Shown one piece after another: positions 8,480 through 17,622 of a stretch of 64,000 nt of DNA (within the stretch, counting starts at the first letter, position 1; every line of letters begins with the position of its first letter). The notes beneath the pieces are model-generated. The model was not told the origin of the DNA. It saw only the letters and a list, made by a program, of their open reading frames with translations, and searched no databases. Source of the DNA: Bianquea renquensis (lineage in GTDB: Bacteria; Bacillota; Clostridia; Lachnospirales; Bianqueaceae); assembly GCF_014384895.1 (NCBI RefSeq), contig NZ_JACRSQ010000018.1, positions 1-64,000 of the forward strand, in the 5' to 3' direction. A program made the translations under genes and the position numbers.

Positions 8480-9412
8480 TCATCCCTTCAACTCAGTCAG
8501 CGCCAACACCTTGAGCAGCTCCAGGCGAATCTCCTTTTCCAGATCACGGTAAGCGTCCTGCCCCAGGATGGACACAACCTGTTGGTTTCCCATGGGAATG
8601 CCCCGTTCCGCAAAAATCCGTTTATAACCCGCCGGGAAGGTTAAGCTGTCCGCCAGCCGCAGCAATTTTAGATAGGATTGATTGACCTCCATGGCCTGGG
8701 AGACCTTTCCCTCAGCCATCAGCCGGTAAATCAAGCAGTTGGCCTCGGGCAGAATCGCAGAGAAGGCCGTCATACTGCCGACACATCCGCCCACAAGGGA
8801 CGGAACCAGCATATCATCCGTTCCTGTCAGGATGGAAAAGTCAGGCCGTTCCCTTCTACAGATATCAACTTCATGGGCGATCCGTTTCATATTCTGTCCA
8901 GAATCCTTCAGCCCAACGATGGAGGGCACAGACAGAAGTCTCTGAAAAACATCCAGACTCAGCTCACTGGTAAACATGGGAATATGGTACAACACCATAG
9001 GGATGTACGCTGTCTCCTTCGCCACCTGCAAATAGAATTCTAAAATCTCGCTCTGCGGCATGGTGATATAGTAGGGAGGGCAGAGCACAATAGCATCGTA
9101 CCCTAGCTCATAGGCCCGTTTTGCATAGCGGACGACCCCTGGAACGCTTGCGGCACAGACTCCGGCTACCAGCCGCTTGCGGCCTTTCGCCATGGCCGCC
9201 GCCTTCTCCATCACCCACAGGTTATCCTCCGGTGAAAGACTGATAAATTCGCCGGTGGTTGCACACGGAAAGATGCCGGCTATATCGCTGGCGAGCATGA
9301 AATCCAGTTCTTTCTCCAAACCCTCTTCATCAATACGGCCTTTTTCCAAAAAGGGGGTCAGAAGGACGCCATATGGACCGGACGGTCGAAAATCATGGCT
9401 CAAAAGATTCAC
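8480..9412 (-). CDS. DapA/NanA-family aldolase or dehydratase
   Basis: This 310-residue class I aldolase-fold protein has ATTGEF near residue 50, YHIP near 142 and GLKDSG near 169. The Lys in the last motif forms the Schiff base with a 2-oxo acid. The family includes dihydrodipicolinate synthase, sialate lyase and 2-keto-3-deoxy-sugar-acid aldolases. Because it ends an operon with a sugar-acid dehydratase homologue, cleavage of a 2-keto-3-deoxy acid is the better guess. It starts at GTG, and that GTG overlaps the TGA of the upstream small frame (GTGA), which indicates translational coupling. Confidence 0.85.
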   Translation of the reverse strand: MNLLSHDFRPSGPYGVLLTPFLEKGRIDEEGLEKELDFMLASDIAGIFPCATTGEFISLSPEDNLWVMEKAAAMAKGRKRLVAGVCAASVPGVVRYAKRAYELGYDAIVLCPPYYITMPQSEILEFYLQVAKETAYIPMVLYHIPMFTSELSLDVFQRLLSVPSIVGLKDSGQNMKRIAHEVDICRRERPDFSILTGTDDMLVPSLVGGCVGSMTAFSAILPEANCLIYRLMAEGKVSQAMEVNQSYLKLLRLADSLTFPAGYKRIFAERGIPMGNQQVVSILGQDAYRDLEKEIRLELLKVLALTELKG

Positions 9413-9573
9413 CTTCTTATGATAAAATACTCAGGCTCCAGGGGATAGGAAAATAAATTCACAATCCCTTTGGCTGTGACTCGGTACGTATTTTCAATGC
9501 GCATTCCCGGCCGCAGCACGGACCGCAGTGCTTCGCATACGGCTCTGTTATAGCACAACAGCCTCTCGATCAT
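9409..9573 (-). pseudogene. Remnant of an M24 (Xaa-Pro type) peptidase, 54 residues
   Basis: A 54-residue frame fits exactly between the dehydratase (ATGA overlap) and the aldolase (GTGA overlap). Its first half, YNRAVCEALRSVLRPG, resembles the helix that opens the M24 metallopeptidase domain. Its second half, RIENTYRVTAKGI then a YPLEPEYFII tail, resembles the last strand of that domain. The metal-binding core between them, normally about 150-200 residues, is missing. I infer an in-frame internal deletion that kept the coupling of the neighbours. It may still be translated, but it cannot be an active peptidase. Confidence 0.55.
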
Positions 9574-10700
9574 GACAAGCTGCCTACGGAGTAATGGCGA
9601 AGCATCTCCTCATCAATCTCAATACCCAATCCCGGTCGATCCGGAATATTGACATACCCTTGTTCATCAATCTGAAAATGCTTTTTCACCAGATTTTTGC
9701 TGAGCACCGTCTCCTGTGAACAGTATTCCAAATATTTTGTATCCGGCGTAGCCGCAATGAGGTGCAGAGACGCCGACATGAGGATACCAGTTTTAAAAGC
9801 GTGGGGAATCAGTGTGACGCCTTTTTGTTCCGTCAGATCGATGAGCTTTTTCGCCACGGTGATGCCTCCACAGCGGCTGATGTCGGGCTGTAAAATATCA
9901 ATATGGCCGCGATCCAACAGTTCCTGGAATTCATACAGAGTGCCCACCTCCTCGCCAGCGGAGATCCGAATATTCTCTGACTCACAGAGGCGTCCGTACA
10001 GATCCAGGGCGTCAGGGGAGAAGGGCTCCTCCACCCAAAATACGCCAAGCTTTTCAAATTCACGGCACATAGCTCTTGCTGTCTTATAGTCCTTCCATCG
10101 CATAGCCATGTCGATCATAAGCATAGGGCTGTCACCCATGGCCTCTCTGGCGCAGGAGACAAGGCGCAAATCTTTCTCATTTCGTTCTCCCAACGCTCCC
10201 CAGCCAAACTTGATCCCCTTAAACCCTTGGGGAAGATATGTGGCTGCGATCCGCCGGATCTCATCCTCAGAATCAGGCATTAGGACGCTACAGTACGCCG
10301 GAATCTTATCCCGAAAAGCCCCTCCGATCAGCTTATGAACTGGCTTGCCCACCGCTTTTCCCATGATATCCCAGATGGCGATATCAATCCCGCTCATAGC
10401 GTGAATCGCCACACTGCGGCGGCCATAGTAGTAGGAGTATTGGTACATCTTCCGCCAGATTTTTTCCACATCAAAGGGATCTTCGCCCATCACGGCATCT
10501 CGCAGACCTCGGCACAATTCGTGGGAGGCGGGTGTCTCAATGATGGATTTCACAATGTAAGGGGAAGAATCCACCTCCCCGATTCCCTCAATTCCCTCAT
10601 CCGTCTTGACCCGAATGACAACCGTATCCTGACTTCCGTCACCGATCAAGGCAATCTCCGGCTGTTTTACAACAATAACTTCGACATCTGTAATTTTCAT
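9570..10700 (-). CDS. Enolase-superfamily sugar-acid dehydratase (mandelate racemase group)
   Basis: The 376-residue protein has the capping domain, then the barrel with Lys164 in KGIKFGW, metal ligands Asp197, Glu224 (WVEEP) and Glu250 (SAGEE), Asp273 and His300 in IPHAF. These are the base and Mg-binding residues of acid-sugar dehydratases or cycloisomerases such as galactonate dehydratase. KFGW replaces the usual KxK. The start at 10700 is chosen because GGAGG is 5 nt upstream; the ATG at 10712 lacks one. Neighbours suggest it dehydrates an aldonic acid made by the dehydrogenase. Confidence 0.86.
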   Translation of the reverse strand: MKITDVEVIVVKQPEIALIGDGSQDTVVIRVKTDEGIEGIGEVDSSPYIVKSIIETPASHELCRGLRDAVMGEDPFDVEKIWRKMYQYSYYYGRRSVAIHAMSGIDIAIWDIMGKAVGKPVHKLIGGAFRDKIPAYCSVLMPDSEDEIRRIAATYLPQGFKGIKFGWGALGERNEKDLRLVSCAREAMGDSPMLMIDMAMRWKDYKTARAMCREFEKLGVFWVEEPFSPDALDLYGRLCESENIRISAGEEVGTLYEFQELLDRGHIDILQPDISRCGGITVAKKLIDLTEQKGVTLIPHAFKTGILMSASLHLIAATPDTKYLEYCSQETVLSKNLVKKHFQIDEQGYVNIPDRPGLGIEIDEEMLRHYSVGSLS

Positions 10701-10759
10701 AGCTACCTCCATGCTGCCGCCCTAGCGGAACTCAATGAACAAGCCCTAAAATCCTCGAT

Positions 10760-11782
10760 TCAAAACGTGATGACACATTTAATCGCGCCATCTTTTCGCA
10801 GGGACGCCGTGGTGACCGCCTCCTGAAAGCGCTCGATAGGAAATCTATGGGTCACCAGCGATGCAACGTTGACGCGCCCCTGGCGCACCAGTTCGATTAG
10901 CGGTTCCCATACAAACGGATTGCTGCACGCGCCAAAAATTTGGAGCTGCCGGACAATCATATCCAACACCGGAAAGGAGACTCGGTCCTCCTTGGATGGG
11001 ATGCCATACAGAATGACACGTCCGCCGCTGCGAACACACCGCACGGCTAAGTCTATGCTCGCCACCGCGCCTGCGGCTTCTATGGATAGATCAGCTCCAT
11101 ATCCCTTCGTCTCCTCCAAGACCCGGGCGTACACATCCTCTGAGCGGGCATCAATCACCACGTCAGCTCCCAGCTCCCTCGCCTTTGCCTTTCGCACGCC
11201 AGATGCAGACACGATCACTTTGCCGGCCCCACAGGCTTTCGCCACCTGCAAATACGCCAGACCAGCAACACCGCTTCCCTGGATAAACACTGTCTCGCCC
11301 ATGACAACGCCATGCTTGAACAGGGAGCCCGCCGGGCAGATGATGCTTTCGATGATGGCCCCTTCCTCAAAGGAAATCTCTTCGGGAAGCCGATGGATCC
11401 CCACGGCGGGGACCACGACATACTCTGCGTATCCCCCATTGTAGGGGGGATATCCCACCTCTCCCCCGTGGAGGCAGAATTCATACTGGCCACGCCGGCA
11501 GAACTCGCAAGTTCCACACGACACGATGGTATCTGCCACCACACGCTGTCCTACAAGGGCTGGATCCACCCCTGCTCCCGTTTCAACGATGATTCCGGCA
11601 ATCTCATGGCCCAAAATATGGGGAGGTTTGGCCAGCTCCAGATGTCCCGCCATGATATGAAGATCCGTTGAGCACAGGCCTGCCCCTTTTACCTGAATCA
11701 AAACCTGCTGTTGGCCAGGTTTCGGTATAGGGACCTCCTGAATTTCTACTGTATTAATGCCAGTCCATACCACCGCCTTCAC
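10760..11782 (-). CDS. Zinc-dependent medium-chain alcohol/polyol dehydrogenase
   Basis: The 340-residue protein has the catalytic zinc residues in LCSTDLH (Cys about 37) and GHEIAG. The structural zinc site is CGTCEFCRRGQYEFC, and a Rossmann GSGVAG motif binds NAD(P). It belongs with sorbitol, threonine and galactitol dehydrogenases. The start is GTG at 11782, with AAAGGAGG 7 nt upstream; it overlaps the stop of the GH36 gene as GTGA. In this operon it probably oxidises a sugar or polyol released from galactosides. Confidence 0.87.
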   Translation of the reverse strand: MKAVVWTGINTVEIQEVPIPKPGQQQVLIQVKGAGLCSTDLHIMAGHLELAKPPHILGHEIAGIIVETGAGVDPALVGQRVVADTIVSCGTCEFCRRGQYEFCLHGGEVGYPPYNGGYAEYVVVPAVGIHRLPEEISFEEGAIIESIICPAGSLFKHGVVMGETVFIQGSGVAGLAYLQVAKACGAGKVIVSASGVRKAKARELGADVVIDARSEDVYARVLEETKGYGADLSIEAAGAVASIDLAVRCVRSGGRVILYGIPSKEDRVSFPVLDMIVRQLQIFGACSNPFVWEPLIELVRQGRVNVASLVTHRFPIERFQEAVTTASLRKDGAIKCVITF

Positions 11783-13788
11783 GCGATTTCCTCCTTTCGA
11801 TCCACAATTTCCACGAGGACGGCCCTGTTCTTTTCTTGGATTGGAATCCAGATTCCCTTCTCCATAATCTCCCGGCCCGTTTCCCTCCACGTCTCTTCCC
11901 TCTGGATAACCGTGTAAAGGGTGGAGGCGTCCAACTCCTTGGGCCGCACAAGCAACCCATCCCGTGAATCTTCCATGCGGAACGCAATCAACAGACACCC
12001 TGTCTCATCCGGCGCCTTGAGCTGAAACACCGCAGGGCTCATGATATCCTCCATCCCCGCCGGAGCCGTCAACTGATAACACACCGCTCCCTGTAGAAAG
12101 TCCCGCTTTTCTTTGTAAAAGGAAATCCACCGCTGAATCCCCTTTTTTGTGGCGTCGGACAGCCGTGCCAGATCGGTGCTCAGCCCTAAGACCCCACAGA
12201 ACCCAATGGCCATGGAATAGTCCAGATCCACCTCCATCGTCCGGTCCCAGGTGGCATCGGCACAGGCGTACAGCCGCTCCACGCCCTCAAAGGTTGAGAC
12301 ATTATACGGCCTAGCCAGCGGATCTCCGCTGCGGATTACCGCCCACTTGGACAGACATCCAGGGGGAAGGCGGAGCAGAGCTCCTTGGTATATCCGAAGG
12401 ACTTCCCGTGGATGAACGGTATCGCTGATGAAATGAAAATCAAAGTGACGAATGGTGTTAAGATCGGAGCGCTGCCCACCGCTGGAGCAGCCTTCAAATA
12501 CAACATGAGGATACTTCGCGCGCAGCCGGTCCAGCATCCCATATAACCCCTGATAATAGCGGTAGAAATTGCATCGGGACTGATCATAGCTGACACCCAC
12601 ATTAAAATCAATCTTCATCATGCGCAGCCCATAGGTCTCGATCAGTTCACCAATTTGCGCGAAAATACGATCTTGAACCCACGGCTTCGACAGGTCGGCA
12701 ACGTAGCCCCCATCCACTTCAAAGAAATATTCAGGATGTTCCTGATACAGGGGCGCCTTTTGCGTCGCGCGCTCCGGCTCCATCCAGATGCCAAAATCCA
12801 GGCCCATCTGGCGGATCTGGTCCGCAAACTCCTTCATCTTGCCCCGAAAGGCCACAACCGTATTTTCGTACCAGCATCCCGTCTCACTGTGCCACTGTTC
12901 GCTCTCCCCAAACCATCCGGCGTCGATAACAAACACCTCACAGCCCAGCGCTTTCGCCTGGCGTGCCTGCTCCAGCAGTTTCTCCGGGTCCAGGTAGCTG
13001 TAGTCGTAGAACCACGTGTTGAACACCACAGGGGGAATCCGTTTGGTGAAGTGATGGGATAGAACATATTGATGCAATTTATGCGCCCCCAATCCCACAT
13101 CCTCAAAGGAATGAAAGAGGATCTCTGGAAGCTCCAGCTCTTCCCCCGGCTCCACGGCCATATCCAGGCCATCATTGGATAACCCCATATCCAACACGGT
13201 GTACGCCTTACCGCTGTGGGAAAATTCTTTTTTGACTTGGAGTATCCACTTTCCCATGGGAAGCAAATGAAACGCGATCCCCTCCCCCGTAAGGCGATTG
13301 CGCAGTGCTGCGTAAGGCGTAGCCCCCTCTGTCGTCCTCAATCCCTTACAGGTGATGGTCACGCCTCCCCCAGGCACGGTCTGCCAATCTCCCTGATTTT
13401 CCTGATTCCAGGAACTGGATTGACAGTACACCTCCAAATCATGCCCTGAAAATACAAACCGGCTCAGGCACGACCGAACCCGCTGCCTCTCGCCCGTGGG
13501 ATTCACGAGTACATCCCGGCGGCTCCACACGTCGGAAGCTTCATCATACGCGTAGGTCGCGCTCATGGAGAGCCGGCGGCCCGCACAGCGTATCCGGGCC
13601 CTCGTGTCTTGGCTCTCAAACTCCGTGACCTGCAATCCCGTTCCATCATACCGGCCTTCCTCATCCTGCAATAGGAATACTCCACAGATTCCCGATTCCC
13701 AGTCTTCTAGACAACCACCCTTCTGTCCAAGAATCGATGTTACCGCTACATGGTCCTCCTGCCGTTCCCACTGTATTGGCGATCCCAT
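11779..13788 (-). CDS. GH36 alpha-galactosidase-like glycoside hydrolase
   Basis: The 669-residue protein has the GH36 beta-sandwich then barrel. VIDAGWFGE sits in the barrel, the nucleophile Asp is in KIDFN (about residue 393), and the acid/base region is GCSSGGQRSD near 434. It lacks a signal peptide and so cleaves imported alpha-galactosides in the cytoplasm. The start is taken at 13788 after GAGGAGGAAAGG; an upstream extension of 43 residues has no ribosome site and would cross the divergent promoter region. It is the first gene of the coupled five-gene unit, opposite the PocR/AraC gene. Confidence 0.88.
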   Translation of the reverse strand: MGSPIQWERQEDHVAVTSILGQKGGCLEDWESGICGVFLLQDEEGRYDGTGLQVTEFESQDTRARIRCAGRRLSMSATYAYDEASDVWSRRDVLVNPTGERQRVRSCLSRFVFSGHDLEVYCQSSSWNQENQGDWQTVPGGGVTITCKGLRTTEGATPYAALRNRLTGEGIAFHLLPMGKWILQVKKEFSHSGKAYTVLDMGLSNDGLDMAVEPGEELELPEILFHSFEDVGLGAHKLHQYVLSHHFTKRIPPVVFNTWFYDYSYLDPEKLLEQARQAKALGCEVFVIDAGWFGESEQWHSETGCWYENTVVAFRGKMKEFADQIRQMGLDFGIWMEPERATQKAPLYQEHPEYFFEVDGGYVADLSKPWVQDRIFAQIGELIETYGLRMMKIDFNVGVSYDQSRCNFYRYYQGLYGMLDRLRAKYPHVVFEGCSSGGQRSDLNTIRHFDFHFISDTVHPREVLRIYQGALLRLPPGCLSKWAVIRSGDPLARPYNVSTFEGVERLYACADATWDRTMEVDLDYSMAIGFCGVLGLSTDLARLSDATKKGIQRWISFYKEKRDFLQGAVCYQLTAPAGMEDIMSPAVFQLKAPDETGCLLIAFRMEDSRDGLLVRPKELDASTLYTVIQREETWRETGREIMEKGIWIPIQEKNRAVLVEIVDRKEEIA

Positions 13789-13817
13789 GGCCCTTTCCTC
13801 CTCGTCCTTTATTTTTC

Positions 13818-13845
13818 TTGATTTTATCAAATCAGGTGGTATAAT
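13818..13845 (+). promoter_or_regulatory. Promoter of the PocR/AraC regulator gene
   Basis: TTGATT and a perfect TATAAT are spaced 16 nt, 52 nt before the regulator start codon. The leftward GH36 promoter in this gap has no strong -35/-10, as expected if the activator is needed. Confidence 0.7.
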
Positions 13846-13897
13846 AATAGAGAAAACTGTATAAAAACTGTAAATTTGTCCGGAAAGTTGGATATAT

Positions 13898-14737
13898 ATG
13901 CCACTCCTGCTCGACACAAAGAAACTGGAAAAATTGATGAAAGCCTTCTATACCCTGACTCACATCAAAATTGTCATCATTGATGCCCAGTATCAGGAAC
14001 TTTTGGCGTATCCTCCGCGCCACAGCCCCTTCTGCGCCCTCATGCATGAAAATCCGGCGACATGTGCCCACTGTCAGCAGAGTTCCATCCATCTCTGTCA
14101 AAAAAGCCGGCGACAGGGGGGATTGATTGTAGATCGCTGTCACGCCGGCTTGACGGAGGCGGTGGCTCCTTTGCGCGACGCCGCCAATATGATCATCGGA
14201 TACATTATGTTTGGGCAGATCACCATTCTCTCGTCTTATGAGGAGCTGTTGGCCCGGATTCTAGAGTCCTGCACGGGGTATTCTCTTCCCCCTGACCTTT
14301 TGGCGGAGAAAGCTTCCCACATCACTCACGTCACGCCAGAGCAGATTGTCGCCGCCGGTGAGATTTTAAATGCCTGTACCGACTATATTTTGTTACAGCA
14401 GATGGTATCCTTGAAGGAAAAACATGAGATTCATGAGATTCTGCGCTATATCGATAGCCATCTCCATGAACCGCTGACGATTTCCTTCCTCTGCGATCAG
14501 TTTCACATCAGCCGAACCACCCTATACGATATGACAAAACCCTATATGAAGGATGGCATCGCCGCCTACATAAAAATGCGGCGGCTTGAGAAAGCAAAAG
14601 ATCTGCTTCAATACGGGACCGATCCGGTATCGTCTATTTCTCAGCAAGTCGGATTCCCTGATTACAATTATTTTCACCGTGTGTTCAAGCAGTATGCCGG
14701 CGTTTCCGCAAAGCAGTACCGCAAGCTTAGGCAGTAG
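13898..14737 (+). CDS. PocR-domain AraC-family regulator
   Basis: The 279-residue protein has an N-terminal PocR sensory domain. It carries FCALMHENPATCAHC at about 46-60 and GYIMFGQI near 105. A C-terminal AraC double helix-turn-helix follows, with FHISRTTLYD and ISQQVGFPDYNYFHRVFKQY. PocR domains bind small ligands, and the AraC part binds DNA. It is transcribed away from the GH36 operon, so it most likely activates that operon in response to a sugar or polyol. The ribosome site GGAAAG is modest. Confidence 0.88.
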   Translation: MPLLLDTKKLEKLMKAFYTLTHIKIVIIDAQYQELLAYPPRHSPFCALMHENPATCAHCQQSSIHLCQKSRRQGGLIVDRCHAGLTEAVAPLRDAANMIIGYIMFGQITILSSYEELLARILESCTGYSLPPDLLAEKASHITHVTPEQIVAAGEILNACTDYILLQQMVSLKEKHEIHEILRYIDSHLHEPLTISFLCDQFHISRTTLYDMTKPYMKDGIAAYIKMRRLEKAKDLLQYGTDPVSSISQQVGFPDYNYFHRVFKQYAGVSAKQYRKLRQ

Positions 14738-14761
14738 CGCCGAAGCGGGGAAAGGTTTCCC

Positions 14762-15712
14762 TTACTTCAAGATTGCTGTCAATGACAGATTCTTGATTTC
14801 CAAAATGGCATCATAGGTGCCCGGCATTTCCCATCCCAGGTTTGTGGACGTTATGGTGTACATGGATATCGCATCGCTGTGGAGAAAGCCCCGGTCAACG
14901 GCCGCGGTCAATCCCCTTTGAAGGAATGGCAAAATGTCAATATCCAGCTTCATCCAGCCGCCTGAAGGAAGGCCGGCATCGGTCAATTCCGCTTGATCCA
15001 CAATATAGATGAACTTATGTGATGCATCCGCTTTGCCGCCGTCCTCCGCCATATATTCCCGTATTTGTTCATACCGAGCGTCAAAAATCGGAATTCCAAA
15101 CCAATACATATCCTGGGTGCGCACATTGGCGACGGTAAAAAACATGGAGGTCTGTCCCGTATGGAGTGCCGCCTCTGGCGCCTCCATATAGGAGACACAG
15201 TATGGTATCCGTGCCTCCAGCGTGAACCGCAAGGATTCCAGCTGATCCAGCGCAGGACATCGGGATTGCAGCCCTGTCTGCTCAATAAGAAGGTGGGGCC
15301 AATCCTCCCCTTCCTGCCGCGGTGAAGTGTATTCTTTTGATGCGCGCAACTCTAGCTCTAGGACCGTCTCGCCTCCGTATCTTGATACTTCCACCCGCTG
15401 AGACTCTGTCTCATACCTGTAGCCATTGTCCTCATACCGCGCTTTTCCCTCGGCAATATTGTAGCGGCAGGCCCACTGGGCTATGCGCCACTCTGGAAGC
15501 GTAGGCGCCCCTTGTGCCTCCGCTGGCCTCAGCACCCCGACAGACCGCACTGGATATCCCGGCGCCAGCACGGTAAACCCCATTGCAAACTCTGTATCCC
15601 GCAAAACAGCGATTTCTTTGTTTGTCCCGATCATCTCATTCGTCCTCTTCTCTTTAACTTGACTACCGGCCAGCAGGAGTCCTAGCACCAGCAGGCCGGC
15701 TATTTTGATCAC
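14762..15712 (-). CDS. Unknown protein with N-terminal hydrophobic segment
   Basis: About 316 residues begin with a hydrophobic stretch (IAGLLVLGLLLAGS) that looks like a signal peptide with Ser where a lipobox would have Cys. The rest is soluble and beta-rich with several Trp and Tyr; I recognise no named family. The start is unclear. A perfect GGAGGTGATC site exists, but the ATG-like position 8 nt later is ATA (15701-15703), and the GTG at 15712 lies inside the ribosome site. An ATG at about 15634 would remove the hydrophobic part. It lies downstream of the solute-binding gene and its terminator. Confidence 0.55.
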   Translation of the reverse strand: MIKIAGLLVLGLLLAGSQVKEKRTNEMIGTNKEIAVLRDTEFAMGFTVLAPGYPVRSVGVLRPAEAQGAPTLPEWRIAQWACRYNIAEGKARYEDNGYRYETESQRVEVSRYGGETVLELELRASKEYTSPRQEGEDWPHLLIEQTGLQSRCPALDQLESLRFTLEARIPYCVSYMEAPEAALHTGQTSMFFTVANVRTQDMYWFGIPIFDARYEQIREYMAEDGGKADASHKFIYIVDQAELTDAGLPSGGWMKLDIDILPFLQRGLTAAVDRGFLHSDAISMYTITSTNLGWEMPGTYDAILEIKNLSLTAILK

Positions 15713-15768
15713 CTCCGCCCTGGCGGGACAGTGTCCTGCCTCGTCCGCTCCAAACGCTTGCCCTCTTG

Positions 15769-15807
15769 AAAAAAAGAAGACTGCTGCATACTGGTGCGCA
15801 GCAGTCT
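15769..15807 (-). terminator. Rho-independent terminator after the solute-binding gene
   Basis: On the minus strand AGACTGCTGC and GCAGCAGTCT form a perfect 10-bp stem, followed by a T-rich run. Confidence 0.9.
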
Positions 15808-15821
15808 CAGAGAGCTCTCCA

Positions 15822-17540
15822 TTATTTCATCTGATCATAGGCTTGTTGATAAATTTCCAAGAAGCGTGCCAGTCCAACGCTCTCAAGCTCTGCCAGATAC
15901 GCCTCCCAATTGTCATCGATATTTGCTTCTCCCAGGATGAAGCGCATAGACCAGCTATTGGTCGTCTCTGTGATCAGCGTCGACAGATCTGACAATTCTG
16001 CCGACAGATCCGACGAGATAACAAGGTTCACGGGAAGGAGCATTTTGCTGTCCGGGAGATAGGGCAAATATAAATCCTCCGTCCACGTATTTAAATCCAA
16101 ATTGTAGTGAGCGGCATCTGGGTCATGGTCAAATAATTCCTCAAACCAGCTATTTTTTACAGAATCACCGCGCAGGTATATTGCCATAGGCCATACGGCG
16201 TTGGGAGAGATTTTATCCGGATCATAGGCGCTGCCAGAATTGACCTGATGGTATTTAGCCGGTTGTCCGTCCGCCGTGACCGCACCGGCTTCCGCCAGCG
16301 TCCAATCTTTATTTTCTTCTCCGACACAGGCACGGATGGCGACTTCCTCCTCAAAGAGTCCATCGATAATTCGTATGCAGACTTCCGGGTACTCTGTTTT
16401 TCCCGATATCAGGACGCCGCCGTTGCTGATCGTGTTGATTTTGGTGGCATATTGCTTTCCGTCAGGCCCTTTCAACGGGGGAATCATGACAAAGTCATCC
16501 GCGTACATCTCAGCCGCTGTATAGGCCGCGTGGGACGGCATAAATCCAACAATGTTGGGCTCTTGTCCCGCCACAGTGCGATAGGTGGACATGTCGCTCA
16601 TGGTAAAGGTTTCCGGCGCGATGAGACCTTCGCTGTACAATTTGTTGATCCATTTTAAGCCTTCTTTATAGCCGTCCTGCGTATAAGCGGGATACACGTT
16701 ACCACTGGCATTGACAAACAGATTGGTTCCATCCTCATTATACTCAAAGGCATCCATCAGATACACCAGGGGTTTCCATGCCACCCAGGAGATATTTCCT
16801 ATAAGCGGGATCTCATCCTTCTGTCCATTTCCATTGGGGTCGTCGTTTTTAAACGCCAACAGCGTCTGATAAAACTCCTCCGTCGTCTCAGGAATTGGCA
16901 GATTCAGTGTGTCCAACCAGGGCTTATACACAAACATTTTATTCCAGACCATATCCCTTGGATTGGTGGACTCATAATTGATCGCATAGGTCCTGTCTCC
17001 AGAAAACGTTACGGCATCCTTGATCTCGGGGTTTTCATCCCACCATTTCTTGATACGAGGCGCGTTCTTTTCCACTAATTCTGTGATTTCCAGGATCGTC
17101 CCTTGCTCCCCATACAGCTGTTGCTGCTCTGGCGTAAAGTTATTGGAGAGCAGAATGTCCGGCATCTCCCCGGAGGACATGAGGGTACTTAGGGATGTGG
17201 TGATATCCGCCGCGGAGGGGGCCATAATGAAATCTAGTTTTACATTGGTGTATTCTTCATACCAGGCCGTAAATTTATTATCTTCAGATTTGTAGGAATC
17301 GACTTTCTTCTCCGGCGTGGGATGGGTGAAAACCGAGATTTCTACCCGTTCTTTTACAATGGGAAAGGTACCTGCCTCTGTCAAGTTTGTGTTGACATCC
17401 TCTCCAGATGCGCTGGTGCTGTCTGTGCTTGTGCCAGAACCAGAGCTCGTATTGTTGCTGTCGTTTCCCGCCTTGGAGCAGGCAGACAGAACCGATGCTG
17501 CCAAAATTGCCGCCAACATAACACACAAGAACTTTTTCAT
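15822..17540 (-). CDS. Extracellular solute-binding lipoprotein of a sugar ABC transporter
   Basis: The 572-residue precursor has a signal peptide ending in the lipobox LSAC (lipidated Cys21), then a Ser/Thr/Asn-rich linker and a long binding domain of the LipO/family 1 type. It captures an oligosaccharide outside the membrane and passes it to the two permeases encoded upstream. GGAGG lies 8 nt before the ATG. The gene follows the permeases and closes the main transcript at a strong terminator. No ATPase gene is present here, so a shared MsmK-type ATPase elsewhere is likely, as is common for this transporter class. Confidence 0.9.
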   Translation of the reverse strand: MKKFLCVMLAAILAASVLSACSKAGNDSNNTSSGSGTSTDSTSASGEDVNTNLTEAGTFPIVKERVEISVFTHPTPEKKVDSYKSEDNKFTAWYEEYTNVKLDFIMAPSAADITTSLSTLMSSGEMPDILLSNNFTPEQQQLYGEQGTILEITELVEKNAPRIKKWWDENPEIKDAVTFSGDRTYAINYESTNPRDMVWNKMFVYKPWLDTLNLPIPETTEEFYQTLLAFKNDDPNGNGQKDEIPLIGNISWVAWKPLVYLMDAFEYNEDGTNLFVNASGNVYPAYTQDGYKEGLKWINKLYSEGLIAPETFTMSDMSTYRTVAGQEPNIVGFMPSHAAYTAAEMYADDFVMIPPLKGPDGKQYATKINTISNGGVLISGKTEYPEVCIRIIDGLFEEEVAIRACVGEENKDWTLAEAGAVTADGQPAKYHQVNSGSAYDPDKISPNAVWPMAIYLRGDSVKNSWFEELFDHDPDAAHYNLDLNTWTEDLYLPYLPDSKMLLPVNLVISSDLSAELSDLSTLITETTNSWSMRFILGEANIDDNWEAYLAELESVGLARFLEIYQQAYDQMK

Positions 17541-17568
17541 ATTGTGAGCCTCCTTTTAATGTGTGGTA

Positions 17569-17582
17569 GTGTCAACTGACAC
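17569..17582. promoter_or_regulatory. Inverted repeat between permease and binding-protein genes
   Basis: GTGTCA and TGACAC surround a 2-bp centre in the 82-bp gap. Such stems often stabilise or process transporter mRNA so that the binding protein is made in excess; here that is an inference. Confidence 0.45.
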
Positions 17583-17622
17583 CCCGTATTGAAACCCTGT
17601 TAATAGGGAATCATTCTCTCTC

